Positions 33,405 through 41,841 of a DNA stretch of 64,000 nucleotides are shown here, in pieces. This DNA comes from Thermoleophilia bacterium (GTDB lineage: Bacteria; Actinomycetota; Thermoleophilia; Gaiellales; Gaiellaceae), in NCBI GenBank assembly GCA_020845695.1, contig JADLFG010000051.1, forward strand, positions 10,540 through 74,539, given 5' to 3'. The notes beneath the pieces were generated by a model, which saw only the letters and a list, made by a program, of their open reading frames with translations, searched no databases and was not told the DNA's origin. The translations under genes were made by a program, and so were the position numbers. Position 1 is the first letter of the stretch; the number at the start of each line of letters is the position of its first letter.

Positions 33405-33859
33405 CGCGCCACCCTCAGGTCGGTCTCCCCGATGCGAACCACGTCACCCTCGTAGAGCCGTATCCGGCCGTTCACCTGCTCCCCGTTGACGTACGTGCCG
33501 TTCGTCGAGGCGAGGTCGACGATCCAGACACCGTCCCTGAGCGGCTCGATCCGCGCGTGCCGGGCGGAAGCGTACTCGTCCGCGGCGAGGGCGACGGAGC
33601 TCTCGCTCGATCTCCCGAGCGTCAGCGGAGCGGTGCCGAGCGCAAAGAACGTGCCCGGCTCGATCGAGGGGCTCGACTCGACGACGAGCCGGAAGGCCGG
33701 CTCGGGAGCGCCGCCGGTCTGAAGCTGCGGCGGCGCGAGGAAGATGCTCTCCTGGGGCAGCCGCAGGTCGCGGCTCGCGGTCCGGACGACGCGCCAGACG
33801 AACAGGTAGAGGAAGACGAGGAAGAGCGCCTGGAGGAGGAGCAGGACCTGCTCGACCAT
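33401..33859 (-). CDS. fhaB: FHA-domain membrane protein FhaB (FipA-like)
   Basis: 152 residues. An N-terminal membrane helix (about 5-24) precedes a forkhead-associated domain (about 74-145) with GRSSESSV, SARHARI and STNGTYVNG, the phosphothreonine-binding loops. In mycobacteria the equivalent protein binds phosphorylated division proteins. Start could be GTG 33862 (GTGA overlap with fhaA) or ATG 33859; ATG is given. Both allow tight coupling. Confidence 0.93.
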   Translation of the reverse strand: MVEQVLLLLQALFLVFLYLFVWRVVRTASRDLRLPQESIFLAPPQLQTGGAPEPAFRLVVESSPSIEPGTFFALGTAPLTLGRSSESSVALAADEYASARHARIEPLRDGVWIVDLASTNGTYVNGEQVNGRIRLYEGDVVRIGETDLRVAR

Positions 33860-34728
33860 CACCCGCCGGGAGCGTGCTCGAACCGCAGCACGGTCTGGCC
33901 GAGCGTGACGACGTCGCCTGGCGCGAGCCTGACGCGGTCGACGCGCTTCCCGTTCACCTCCGTCCCGTTCGTCGAGCCGAGGTCGGCGATCCAGTATCCG
34001 TCCGGGCCCGCGCGCACCTCCGCGTGCCGCCGCGACACGCTCGCGTCGTCGAGGGAGACGTCGCATTCCTTCGAGCGCCCGATCACGGCGATCGCGCCGA
34101 GAAGCTCGTGCCGCGCCCCGCCGCCAACGAGAAAGACCCGCTCCGGGGCCGGCGCGGGCGGAACGGCGGGCGGTACCGGCTGCTCCGACCGGTAGACCCT
34201 CGTCTCGCCGGGCTCGGCAGACTCCGGCACGGGCGGCGCCAGCGGCGCGGCGGCGGGAGCCGGCGAAGACACGGGCGCGGGCGGTGGCGGCGCGGGCGCT
34301 GCGACGGGCCTCGTCGGCGGCGGCGGCGAGACGGCCGCCGGCTGGGGCGGCGGCTGAACGAGGCGGGTCGCGATCCCGAACTCGCCGACGGCGAGGTCGG
34401 CGTCCTCCTCGAGCAGCACGCGCGGCGCCGACACGACCGAGTAGCCCTCGCGGCGAGCGTGCTCGGCGAGGTAGCCCGAGAGCTCGTCGAGCAGCGAGCG
34501 CTCGTAGCCGACGAACTGCGCACGATCGCGCGGCGACAGGTAGAGCACGTACTCGTTCGGCACGTACACGCGCGAGACGGAGACCGTCCTGTGGTCGTCC
34601 ATCTCCTTCGCGAGCTTGCGGGCCAGCTCGACCGGCTGCACGTGCGAGCGAAAGGCGCGGCCGAAGACCCCCTCGAAGAGGGACTCCATCCGGTGCTCGA
34701 TGCCGCGAAACAGGCCCAGACGGGTCAT
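33859..34728 (-). CDS. fhaA: FHA-domain protein FhaA (DUF3662-FHA)
   Basis: 289 residues. The N-terminal DUF3662 domain (1-115; GLFRGIEHRMESLFEGVFGR, VYVPNEYVLYLSPRDRAQF) is joined by a long Pro/Ala linker (about 125-200) to a C-terminal FHA domain with GRSKECDVSLDD, VSRRHAEV and STNGTEVNG. FhaA binds PknB-phosphorylated proteins such as the MurJ pseudokinase partner and limits wall synthesis. ATG at 34728 overlaps the stop of the upstream kinase (ATGA). Confidence 0.95.
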   Translation of the reverse strand: MTRLGLFRGIEHRMESLFEGVFGRAFRSHVQPVELARKLAKEMDDHRTVSVSRVYVPNEYVLYLSPRDRAQFVGYERSLLDELSGYLAEHARREGYSVVSAPRVLLEEDADLAVGEFGIATRLVQPPPQPAAVSPPPPTRPVAAPAPPPPAPVSSPAPAAAPLAPPVPESAEPGETRVYRSEQPVPPAVPPAPAPERVFLVGGGARHELLGAIAVIGRSKECDVSLDDASVSRRHAEVRAGPDGYWIADLGSTNGTEVNGKRVDRVRLAPGDVVTLGQTVLRFEHAPGG

Positions 34729-36383
34729 TGTAGGCGCGGCGCCCGCCCCGCCCCCGCCCGCAGCCACGCGGTTGCGGCTGGCGCGGCGACGACCGCGACG
34801 AGCAGGGCGGCCCCGCCCAGGAGCGCGGGCGCGGCGACGCGACCCGCGCCGAGCAGGGGCGGCCCGAGCAGGAGCGCACCAGGCAGGAGACACGCGAGCG
34901 CCGCCGCGCCGGCGAGGCCGTGGCGCCGCACAAGCGGCAGCGCAGCGGCCGCGGCCGCCAGCAGGGCAGCCTCGATCCCGATCGCGGGCTGCGCCGCGAG
35001 CGCGCGCCAGAGCGCGCCCGCCACGGCGACCGGGCTGTCCGACCCCGCGATTCCCAGTCCGAGCGGCGGCGGCTCGCCGGTGAAGGGAAGCGGCGCGCCG
35101 CGCAGGCCGGCGACGAGCGCAGCCGCGAGGACGGCGCCGCCGCACTGCGCGGCGCGGCGCGCCGCTCCGGAGGCCCAGGCGGCGGGGAGGGCAACGAGCG
35201 GCAGGAGGCCGACCAGCGCGAGCAGCGGCCCCGCCACGAACAGGAGTCCGCGCCGCGCGTCGTGCCAGCAGAGCGCGAGCCAGCCGAGCGCCACCGCCGC
35301 GTAGACGACGGCGAGACCGAGCGAGACGTCACCGAGCGGCAGGAGCGCGAGCGCGAGCGCGGCGATCAGGCCGGCGCGCGGCAACGCGAGGCACGCGAGC
35401 GCAGTGACCACGGCCAGCGGCAGCGAGGAGCCGGGCGGGTAGAAAGGAAACCACGTCGCCAGCCCCGCGATTGCGGCCGCGGCGAGCGCCGCGTGGGGGG
35501 CGCGTTCGAGCACGACGCGGCGCGAGACGGCCGGCCGGCGGCTACGGCGCTCCGCGCGCTCCTCGAGGCTCGCCCTGATCTCGGCGGCGAGCCGCCTCGG
35601 GTCCGGGCGGCGGCGCGGATCGACGGAGACGGCACGGTCGACCGCGACGGCGAGCCGGCGCGGCAGGTCCGGACGCACCTTCGCGAGCGGCGGCGGCCCT
35701 GCCGCGATCAGCCGGGCGGTCTCGACGGGCGAGCCGGACCAAAACGGCTGGTAGCCGGCGAGTAGCTCCCACAGGATCACGGCGGCCGCCCAGACATCGG
35801 CGGCCCCGGTGGCCTGCTCGCCGGACAGGCGCTCCGGCGCGATGTAGGCGAGCGTACCGGGGACGTCCCCCGTTGCCGTGAGGGCGTCGGCATCGCCGAG
35901 CTGGGCGAGACCGAAGTCGAGCAGCCTGAGGGAGATGCCGGGCCCGGCGACGAGGAGGACGTTCGCCGGCTTCACGTCCCGGTGCACGATCCCGCGGTGG
36001 TGGGCATGCGCGAGCGCGTCGAGGAGCTGCGCGGCCGCCTCCACGGCCGCGGCGTCGTCGAGCTCACCGGCCCGGGCCGCCTCCCGGAGGGTCTTCCCGG
36101 GCAGGTACTCGTAGGCGACGTACACGTGCCGGTCGTCGCGCTCGACCGCGTAGACGCGGGCGCAGTAGCGGCTACGCAGCCGCGCGACGGCGAGCGCCTC
36201 GCGCTCCGCCCGCACCCCCGCCTTCCCCTCCCGGGGCACGATCTTCAGAGCGACCTCGCGGCCGTCCCGCTCGTCGCGCGCCAGCCAGACCGACCCGTGT
36301 CCGCCGCTGCCGAGCGGACGGAGCGCCCGGTAGCGGCCGAGGATGAGCCCCTCGGAATGCGCGAGAGCTGCGGCCTGTCCCAT
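34725..36383 (-). CDS. Ser/Thr protein kinase with polytopic C-terminal membrane domain
   Basis: 552 residues. Kinase domain about 17-275 with GSGGHGSV, K47, HRDVKPAN (D136), DFG at 156-158 and GTLAYIAPE, so it looks catalytically complete. Instead of a single helix plus sensor, residues about 300-545 form some eight to ten hydrophobic helices with short loops and no recognisable receptor. It heads the operon with fhaA, fhaB, pstP, rodA, pbpA, pknB and ddl, in the place where PknA occurs in mycobacteria, but PknA has only one helix. The membrane part may sense the bilayer or bind lipid II machinery; this is inference. ATG at 36383. Confidence 0.9.
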   Translation of the reverse strand: MGQAAALAHSEGLILGRYRALRPLGSGGHGSVWLARDERDGREVALKIVPREGKAGVRAEREALAVARLRSRYCARVYAVERDDRHVYVAYEYLPGKTLREAARAGELDDAAAVEAAAQLLDALAHAHHRGIVHRDVKPANVLLVAGPGISLRLLDFGLAQLGDADALTATGDVPGTLAYIAPERLSGEQATGAADVWAAAVILWELLAGYQPFWSGSPVETARLIAAGPPPLAKVRPDLPRRLAVAVDRAVSVDPRRRPDPRRLAAEIRASLEERAERRSRRPAVSRRVVLERAPHAALAAAAIAGLATWFPFYPPGSSLPLAVVTALACLALPRAGLIAALALALLPLGDVSLGLAVVYAAVALGWLALCWHDARRGLLFVAGPLLALVGLLPLVALPAAWASGAARRAAQCGGAVLAAALVAGLRGAPLPFTGEPPPLGLGIAGSDSPVAVAGALWRALAAQPAIGIEAALLAAAAAALPLVRRHGLAGAAALACLLPGALLLGPPLLGAGRVAAPALLGGAALLVAVVAAPAATAWLRAGAGRAPRLQ

Positions 36384-36524
36384 GGGTCGCCTTGACCTTG
36401 GCGACGGGACGGCGGACTCCTGCCCGCGAGGAACGATCCGGATCGCTTGCAGGGTTTGCTGCTATGCTCGGCGAACCTCTTGGCGGCCACCCGGCCGATT
36501 CGTTTGCCCACGACCGCTTCCGCT

Positions 36525-37685
36525 GTGGCCGATCGGGACAGAACCGACGCCGACTCCGACATCGAGTTCGACTTCTTCGACGAGCCGCCGACGATCGAGC
36601 GCTCGCCGGGCGTCGAGCCCGCGCCGAGACCCCGCGAGGGCGGGGGCGGCGGTGGCACGCCGCCGATCCGGCCGCGCTCGCCGGGGCCGTCGACGCCGCT
36701 CGTACGGCTCGCGCTCCTGATCGGCGGAGCGATCGTGCTCGCGGTCGTGCTCGTCTTCTGGGTGAACAGCTGCCGCGGCGGCCAGAAGAAGGGCTCCTAC
36801 GAGGACTACCTGCAGGCGGTCGCCGCGGTCGTGCGCGAGTCGGACTCGGTTGGAGCCCAGCTCGGTGAGCTTCTGACCACGCCGGGCGTGACGCTCGCCG
36901 ACCTCGAGGCCGGCCTCGCCGGCCTCGCCAAGCAGCAGGCGCAGGTGGTCGCGCGGGCGGGCGAGCTGACACCGCCCGGACCGCTCGTCGCCGAGCAGGA
37001 GAGCCTCGTCGAGGCGATGCAGCTCCGCCAGAGCGGGCTCGCCGGCCTCGAGCGCGCCTTCGCGCAGCTCCAGCCGGCCACCGCCGCGGAGACGGCAGGC
37101 ACGACCCTGGCCGAGCAGGCGTTCCGGATCGTCGCCGGGAATGTCGTCTACGACGACCTGTTCAAGGGCCGCTCGGAAGCGGTGATGAAGCAGGAGGAGA
37201 TCTCCGGGGTGGCCGTTCCCGCGTCGACGTTCCTGGACAGCCCCGAGCTGCTCAGTCAGAACTCGCTCGCCGAGCTCGTCAAGCGCACCCAGGGCGGAGG
37301 CGGCGACGAGACGGGCGTGCTCCACGGCAACCAGATCGAGGGCGTGCTCGTGCAGCCGGACGGCCAGGCGCTCTCGCCGGACCAGGAGACGACGATCATC
37401 ACGTCCGACCAGCTCGCGTTCGAGGTCCAGGTCAAGAACTCCGGCGACTTCCAGGAGACGAAGGTGAAGGTGACGCTGACGATCACGTCGCCGGAGCCGA
37501 TCAAGCGTCAGGCCACGATCGACCTGATCAACGCCGGCGAGACGAAGTCGGTGACGTTCCGGGACTTCTCCAACATCGACTTCAACCGCCCGTACACGCT
37601 CAAGGTGGCCGTCAAGCCGGTGCAGGGCGAGGAGAACACGACGAACAACACCGCCGAGTACCCGGTCATCTTCTCCCTCGAGTAG
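36525..37685 (+). CDS. Single-pass membrane protein with extracytoplasmic CARDB-like domain
   Basis: About 386 residues. An acidic N-terminal cytoplasmic tail with a Gly-rich stretch precedes one helix (about 61-82, VRLALLIGGAIVLAVVLVFW) and then a helical region (about 95-210). The C-terminal part (about 275-385) is a beta-sandwich of the CARDB/Ig type: FEVQVKNSGDFQETKVKVTLTI and KSVTFRDFS-like strands. It diverges from the kinase/wall operon, so an envelope role is likely. The start is uncertain: GTG 36525 is used; an upstream TTG at 36447 is in frame, and no clear ribosome binding site is seen for either. Product unknown. Confidence 0.7.
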   Translation: MADRDRTDADSDIEFDFFDEPPTIERSPGVEPAPRPREGGGGGGTPPIRPRSPGPSTPLVRLALLIGGAIVLAVVLVFWVNSCRGGQKKGSYEDYLQAVAAVVRESDSVGAQLGELLTTPGVTLADLEAGLAGLAKQQAQVVARAGELTPPGPLVAEQESLVEAMQLRQSGLAGLERAFAQLQPATAAETAGTTLAEQAFRIVAGNVVYDDLFKGRSEAVMKQEEISGVAVPASTFLDSPELLSQNSLAELVKRTQGGGGDETGVLHGNQIEGVLVQPDGQALSPDQETTIITSDQLAFEVQVKNSGDFQETKVKVTLTITSPEPIKRQATIDLINAGETKSVTFRDFSNIDFNRPYTLKVAVKPVQGEENTTNNTAEYPVIFSLE

Positions 37686-37697
37686 CCGGGGCGCCCC

Positions 37698-38180
37698 GTG
37701 GACATCTCCGGCACGACCGCCGCGTGGATCGGGATCGCCGCCGCGGTGGTCGCGGGGCTCTCGCTCGTGCTGGCGTTTCTCTACTGGCGCACGCTGCGGA
37801 AGGTGCGCCGGGCGCAGGCGGTCGTGCTCGGCTCGGGGCGGGAGGACCTCGTCAACTTCGCCGTCACGCTGCAGACGCGCATCGACGAGCTCCACGGAGC
37901 CGTCGACGAGCTGGCGGCGGCGCTCGTGCGCGTCGACAAGCGGATCGACGGGGCCCTCTCGCGCACCGCGATCGTCCGCTACGACGCCTACGAGGACGTG
38001 GGCGGCCAGCAGTCCGCCTCGCTCGCCTTTCTCGACGCCTCGCGGTCCGGGATCGTCGTGACGGCCATCCAGGGCCGCGACTACGCCCGCATCTACGTGA
38101 AGGAGCTCGAGCGTGGCCGCGCTCCCGTGCCGCTCTCGCCGGAGGAGCAGGACGCGGTCGAGCGCGCCATGTCGTCGTGA
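37698..38180 (+). CDS. DUF4446 family membrane protein
   Basis: 160 residues. An N-terminal membrane helix (about 7-29) is followed by a charged coiled-coil-like segment (30-85) and the conserved RYDAYEDVGGQQSASLAFLD block that defines DUF4446. Function is unknown. GTG at 37698 lies 12 nt after the preceding stop, so it is probably cotranscribed with the CARDB-like protein gene. Confidence 0.82.
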   Translation: MDISGTTAAWIGIAAAVVAGLSLVLAFLYWRTLRKVRRAQAVVLGSGREDLVNFAVTLQTRIDELHGAVDELAAALVRVDKRIDGALSRTAIVRYDAYEDVGGQQSASLAFLDASRSGIVVTAIQGRDYARIYVKELERGRAPVPLSPEEQDAVERAMSS

Positions 38181-38215
38181 CGGCCCGGCGACCCCGGACC
38201 GGGGAGAGCGGTCCG

Positions 38216-38221
38216 TAGAAT
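38216..38221 (+). promoter_or_regulatory. -10 box for the HNH endonuclease gene
   Basis: TAGAAT ends 7 nt before the GTG start at 38229, which implies a leaderless transcript. There is no ribosome binding site between box and start. Confidence 0.45.
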
Positions 38222-38228
38222 CCTTGGT

Positions 38229-38753
38229 GTGCAGCAGGTTCTCGTCCTCAACTCGAGCTACGAGCCGCTGAACGTCTGCTCGGTGCGCCGGGCGCACGTG
38301 CTCGTGACCAAGGGAAAGGCGGAGGTGCTCGAGGAGGTCGACCGCCCGCTGCGCTCGGCGGCGCGCTCGTACACGTGGCCGCACGTGATCCGGCTCGTCG
38401 CGTACGTGCGGGTGCCGCGCGTGATCCAGCGGCGGATCTCGAGGCGAGCCCTGTTCGCGCGCGACGGTTGGCGCTGCCAGTACTGCGGCACGACCGGCCG
38501 GCTCACGCTCGACCACGTGGTCCCCCGCAGCCGCGGCGGGGACTCCGTCTGGGAGAACGTGGTCGCCTCGTGCGCGCCCTGCAACCTGCGCAAGGGCGAT
38601 CGCCTCCCGGAGGAAGCACAGATGCACCCCCACGTGAAGCCGCGGCCGCCCGCACCGGCGCTCTTCGTCACGCTGGCGGCGTCGCAGATCCCCGAGCGCT
38701 GGCAGCAGTACCTGGGGGCGGCGCCCGCGCCGGCCTACGCCGCGGCCGGCTGA
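38229..38753 (+). CDS. HNH endonuclease family protein
   Basis: 174 residues. The HNH core is complete: CQYCG (C83, C86), LDHVVPRSRGG with D95-H96, the central N110 in WENVVASC, and the second zinc pair C115/C118. The N-terminal LVLNSSYEPLNVCSVRRA stretch is typical of a very widespread small HNH protein of unknown role found near housekeeping genes in actinobacteria and cyanobacteria. It may act in DNA repair, but no phage or restriction context is present here. Confidence 0.9.
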   Translation: MQQVLVLNSSYEPLNVCSVRRAHVLVTKGKAEVLEEVDRPLRSAARSYTWPHVIRLVAYVRVPRVIQRRISRRALFARDGWRCQYCGTTGRLTLDHVVPRSRGGDSVWENVVASCAPCNLRKGDRLPEEAQMHPHVKPRPPAPALFVTLAASQIPERWQQYLGAAPAPAYAAAG

Positions 38754-38820
38754 CCCGGGAACCATTCCGCCCCGCGGCCCGTCCAAGGGGTGTGGACGAC
38801 GAACAGCGGAGGAGGCTGGG

Positions 38821-39549
38821 ATGAACCACTTGGGCAGGAAGGCCGCGGCCGTGGCAGCGCTGGCGGCACTCGGGGTCGGGATCGCGGCGTTCGCCGGCGT
38901 CGGCCGGCCCGACGAGGCCAACGGCCAGGCCACCGCGGGGACCGCGCCGACCGGTATCACGGTGACCGGTGTGGGCTCGGTCAAGGCCGCGCCCGACCGG
39001 GCGGAGTTCTCGTTCGGCGTCGAGTCGCAGGGCGAGACGGCGGCGGCCGCGCTCGACGCGAACAACGCCGCGGTACAGCGGGTGATCGACGCGGTCAGGG
39101 GCGCCGGCGTCGCGGACGCCGACCTCCAGACGCAGCAGGTCTCCGTGTACCCGCGCTACTCGGAGGATGGGCAGACGATCGTCGGCTACTCGGCGGTCAA
39201 CACGGTCTCCGCCAAGATCAGGGACCTCGCCACGACCGGCGCGGTGGTCGACGCCGCCGCCGCCGCGGGCGCGAACCAGGTCTACGGGCCGACCCTCTCG
39301 ATCGACGACCAGTCGGGCCTCTACCAGGACGCGCTCGAGCAGGCGCTCGAGGACGCGCGCACCAAGGCGAAGACGATCGCCGCCGCCGCGGGCGTCACGC
39401 TCGGGGCCGTCGTCAACATCGTCGAGGGCGGTGGTGCCGTTCCTCCCATGTACGCGGAGCAGGCGGCGCGCGACGGAGGCGGCGTCCCGATCGAGCCGGG
39501 CCTCCAGGAGATCCCGGCCAGCCTGACCGTCACGTTCGCGATCTCGTAG
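38821..39549 (+). CDS. SIMPL-domain (DUF541) exported protein
   Basis: 242 residues. A signal peptide or anchor (1-30) is followed by the SIMPL domain: ITVTGVGSVKAAPDRAEFSFGV, then NAAVQRVIDAVRGAGV and VSAKIRDLATTGAVVDAAAAAGAN. Family members are extracytoplasmic, form oligomers and include the oxidative-stress protein YggE; the biochemical role is unclear. ATG at 38821 has GGAGG 6 nt upstream. A hairpin follows the stop codon. Confidence 0.88.
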   Translation: MNHLGRKAAAVAALAALGVGIAAFAGVGRPDEANGQATAGTAPTGITVTGVGSVKAAPDRAEFSFGVESQGETAAAALDANNAAVQRVIDAVRGAGVADADLQTQQVSVYPRYSEDGQTIVGYSAVNTVSAKIRDLATTGAVVDAAAAAGANQVYGPTLSIDDQSGLYQDALEQALEDARTKAKTIAAAAGVTLGAVVNIVEGGGAVPPMYAEQAARDGGGVPIEPGLQEIPASLTVTFAIS

Positions 39550-39563
39550 CCTTGCCGCCGGAC

Positions 39564-39591
39564 GACCGGGGCGGCCACGGTCGCCCCGGTC
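39564..39591 (+). terminator. Hairpin after the SIMPL gene
   Basis: GACCGGGGCG and CGCCCCGGTC (39564-39573 and 39582-39591) form a perfect 10-bp stem with an 8-nt loop directly after the SIMPL gene. No T-run follows; the glnA -10 box begins 4 nt later. Confidence 0.5.
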
Positions 39592-39594
39592 GTC

Positions 39595-39658
39595 TATACT
39601 GATCCCGTTCGAGGCGACGAAGCCTCAGGCGCAAGCCGATTGCGCCTGGGGCTTTTTT
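39595..39658 (+). promoter_or_regulatory. glnA promoter and candidate leader attenuator
   Basis: TATACT (39595-39600) is a near-consensus -10 box. A transcript from about 39607 would contain GAGGC (39611-39615), which can pair with GCCTC (39622-39626). The latter is also the base of a 13-bp stem, 39622-39634 with 39640-39652 (one G-U pair), followed by TTTTTT (39653-39658), a textbook intrinsic terminator placed before the AAGGAGG site of glnA. The two pairings exclude each other, as in attenuation. Alternatively the terminator ends upstream transcription and glnA starts elsewhere. Confidence 0.5.
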
Positions 39659-39676
39659 CATTTCAAGGAGGTGTCG

Positions 39677-41023
39677 ATGGGAAGGGCAACGAGCGATCCG
39701 GCAGACCGCAAGCGCGTTCTCGAGCGCATGGCGGAGGAGGGAGTGGACTTCGTCCTCCTCTGGTTCTCGGACATCCTCGGCCAGCTCAAGAGCTTCGCCG
39801 TCACCGTGCAGGAGATCGAGGCGGCGCTCGACGACGGGATGGGCTTCGACGGCTCGTCGATCACGGGCTTCAACCCGATCGAGGAGTCGGACATGGTCGC
39901 GATCCCCGACCCGCGCACGTTCCAGGTGCTGCCGTGGCGGACGGGCGAGTACAAGGTCGGGCGGATGATCTGCGACATCGTCACGCCCGACGGCAAGCCG
40001 TACGAGGGCGATCCGCGCTACGTGCTGCGCCGGGCGCTCGAGCGGATGCGCGGGATGGGCTTCGAGACCTTCAACGTCGGCCCCGAGCTCGAGTACTTCT
40101 ACTTCGCAGACGACAGCGGCACGCGCGTCCTCGACCACGGCGGCTACTTCGACCTCGCCACGCTCGATGTCGCCTCCGAGTGGCGCAAGGAGACGATCAA
40201 AGCGCTCGAGTCGATGGGTATCCCGGTCGAGTACGCCCACCACGAGGTGGCGCCCTCCCAGCACGAGATCGACATGCGCTACTCCGAGGCGCTCGGGATG
40301 GCCGACCACACGGTCACCTACCGGCTGATCGTCAAGGAGATTGCAACCAAATACGGCATCTACGCAACCTTCATGCCCAAGCCGCTGTTCGGGCACAACG
40401 GCTCAGGCATGCACACCCACCAGTCGCTGTTCACGAACGGCAAGAACGCGTTCTACGACCCGTCCGACGAGTGGCACCTCTCCCCGACCGGCAAAGCGTT
40501 CATCGCCGGGCAGCTCCACCACGCCCGCGAGATCTGCGCGATCTTCGCCCAGTGGGTCAACTCCTACAAGCGGCTCGTTCCCGGCTACGAGGCGCCGGTC
40601 TACGTCGCCTGGTCACAGCGCAACCGCTCCGCGTTGATCCGGATCCCGCTCTACCACCCGGGCAAGGAGCAGGCGACCCGGGCGGAGATCCGCTGCCCCG
40701 ACCCGGCCTGCAACCCGTACCTGACGTTCGCGGCGCTGCTCCAGGCCGGCCTCGAGGGGATCGAGAAAGGCTACGAGCTGCCGCCGCCGATGGAGGAAAA
40801 CCTGTTCGAGCTCACCCACGAGGAGCGGCGCGAGCGCGGGATCATCAGCCTGCCCGAGTCCCTCGGTGAGGCGATCCACGAGCTCGCCCAGTCGGAGCTC
40901 TGCGAGCGGATCCTCGGCCCGCACATCTTCGAGCGCTACGTGCAGATCAAGGAGAAGGAGTGGGACGAGTACCGCCTCCAGGTGACGCCCTGGGAGCTCG
41001 ACCGCTACCTGTCCATCCTGTAG
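39677..41023 (+). CDS. glnA: Glutamine synthetase type I
   Basis: 448 residues, ATP-dependent ammonia assimilation into glutamine; dodecameric cytoplasmic enzyme. Motifs: GFDGSSITGF, the metal/glutamate site GPELEYFYF, HHEVAPSQHEIDMRY, KPLFGHNGSGMHTHQSL and NRSALIRIP. The length and absence of the KNLYxLP adenylylation sequence (the local sequence is ENLFELTHEE, with Phe in place of Tyr) argue against adenylylation control and for the shorter GSI-alpha-like type. ATG at 39677 has AAGGAGGT directly upstream; the in-frame GTG at 39671 lies within that site. A leader terminator suggests transcriptional control. Confidence 0.96.
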   Translation: MGRATSDPADRKRVLERMAEEGVDFVLLWFSDILGQLKSFAVTVQEIEAALDDGMGFDGSSITGFNPIEESDMVAIPDPRTFQVLPWRTGEYKVGRMICDIVTPDGKPYEGDPRYVLRRALERMRGMGFETFNVGPELEYFYFADDSGTRVLDHGGYFDLATLDVASEWRKETIKALESMGIPVEYAHHEVAPSQHEIDMRYSEALGMADHTVTYRLIVKEIATKYGIYATFMPKPLFGHNGSGMHTHQSLFTNGKNAFYDPSDEWHLSPTGKAFIAGQLHHAREICAIFAQWVNSYKRLVPGYEAPVYVAWSQRNRSALIRIPLYHPGKEQATRAEIRCPDPACNPYLTFAALLQAGLEGIEKGYELPPPMEENLFELTHEERRERGIISLPESLGEAIHELAQSELCERILGPHIFERYVQIKEKEWDEYRLQVTPWELDRYLSIL

Positions 41024-41051
41024 GGGCTGGTCCTCGCCCGCCGGCACCGGG

Positions 41052-41078
41052 CCCGCCCCCGCCCCGCGTGGGGGCGGG
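41052..41078. terminator. Bidirectional terminator between glnA and convergent gene
   Basis: CCCGCCCCC (41052-41060) pairs with GGGGGCGGG (41070-41078) across a 9-nt loop. It lies 28 bp after the glnA stop and 13 bp from the end of the small minus-strand gene. Confidence 0.55.
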
Positions 41079-41091
41079 TCCACGCCCGCCC

Positions 41092-41331
41092 TTACGCCGG
41101 GCGCAGGGCGGCGCGCTCGACGCGCAGCGCGACGACGCCGCTCGTCTGGTCGACATCGTCGATCTCGCTGGCGAGCACCACCCGGCGGCGACGCAGAGGC
41201 AGCCGGCCGCGGACGGTCAGACGGCCGGAGCTCGCCTCCTCGACCCGCCCGACGACGCGCCCGCGCGCGTCGGCGACGAGGTAGCCGCCCGCGCTGCGAA
41301 GGATGTTCGGGTCGGGCGAGGAGACGCTCAC
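41092..41331 (-). CDS. Small PRC-barrel-like protein
   Basis: 79 residues. The segment GGYLVADARGRVVGRVEEASSGRLTVRG, followed by VVLASEIDDVDQTSGVVALRV, resembles a PRC-barrel fold (the beta-barrel found in photosynthetic reaction centre H subunits and RimM). Such single-domain proteins bind other proteins or surfaces; no partner is evident. GTG at 41331. It lies 15 bp downstream of the DUF2269-like gene on the same strand and may be cotranscribed. Moderate confidence because of size. Confidence 0.55.
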   Translation of the reverse strand: MSVSSPDPNILRSAGGYLVADARGRVVGRVEEASSGRLTVRGRLPLRRRRVVLASEIDDVDQTSGVVALRVERAALRPA

Positions 41332-41346
41332 GCTCTGGAGCCTAGC

Positions 41347-41820
41347 TCACGAGCCGGGCCGCCAGACCATCAGCACGAGCACGGCCAGCATCAGCGCGGT
41401 CGAGAGGTGGTTCAGGATCTCGGCGGGCCGGTCGCGCAGCAGCCGGTGGAGCTCGTCGGTCGGGGGGTCGTCGCTGGCGGCGAGCCGCTCCGCGAGCAGG
41501 CGGGCGCGCTTCAACGGTCGCCCGGTGACGCCGCCGAGCAGGTTCGAGACCCCGAACAGGACATAGGTGGCGACGAGCCAGTCCGCGCCGTAGCCGAAGC
41601 CGCCGAGGGTAACGAGCCAGAGCCCGAACGCGGTCACGAGCAGGAACCCGACCGCTCCCGTGACGACGCCCCAGCGCGACAGCGACAGGATCGCCGCGAT
41701 CTCGCTGGGACGCCGGCGGCGCCTGGCCGCGTAGAAGGCGAGCCCGGCGGTGATGATGCCGCCGAGCATCACGATCGCACCGAGCACGTGCAGCACGAGG
41801 GCGATCTCGAACCGGGACAC
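41347..41820 (-). CDS. Four-helix membrane protein, DUF2269-like
   Basis: 157 residues. Four hydrophobic helices: about 4-27 (ALVLHVLGAIVMLGGIITAG), 47-72, 78-98 and 136-154. The first helix contains a His and the arrangement resembles DUF2269/CopD-like integral membrane proteins. Function unknown. GTG at 41820 was chosen because the helix pattern begins there; it is 21 bp from the divergent pdtaS start. No charged catalytic motif is visible. Confidence 0.72.
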   Translation of the reverse strand: MSRFEIALVLHVLGAIVMLGGIITAGLAFYAARRRRRPSEIAAILSLSRWGVVTGAVGFLLVTAFGLWLVTLGGFGYGADWLVATYVLFGVSNLLGGVTGRPLKRARLLAERLAASDDPPTDELHRLLRDRPAEILNHLSTALMLAVLVLMVWRPGS

Positions 41821-41826
41821 GGCCCC

Positions 41827-41832
41827 TATGAT
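41827..41832 (+). promoter_or_regulatory. -10 box for pdtaS
   Basis: TATGAT ends 9 nt before the pdtaS GTG, within the 21-bp divergent gap. The transcript would be leaderless or nearly so. No -35 is clear. Confidence 0.4.
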
Positions 41833-41841
41833 CGCAGAGGC

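Noticed and set aside
36462..39065. 867-codon minus-strand frame across three plus-strand genes
   Set aside because: It crosses several well-supported genes and gaps, and its translation is low complexity.
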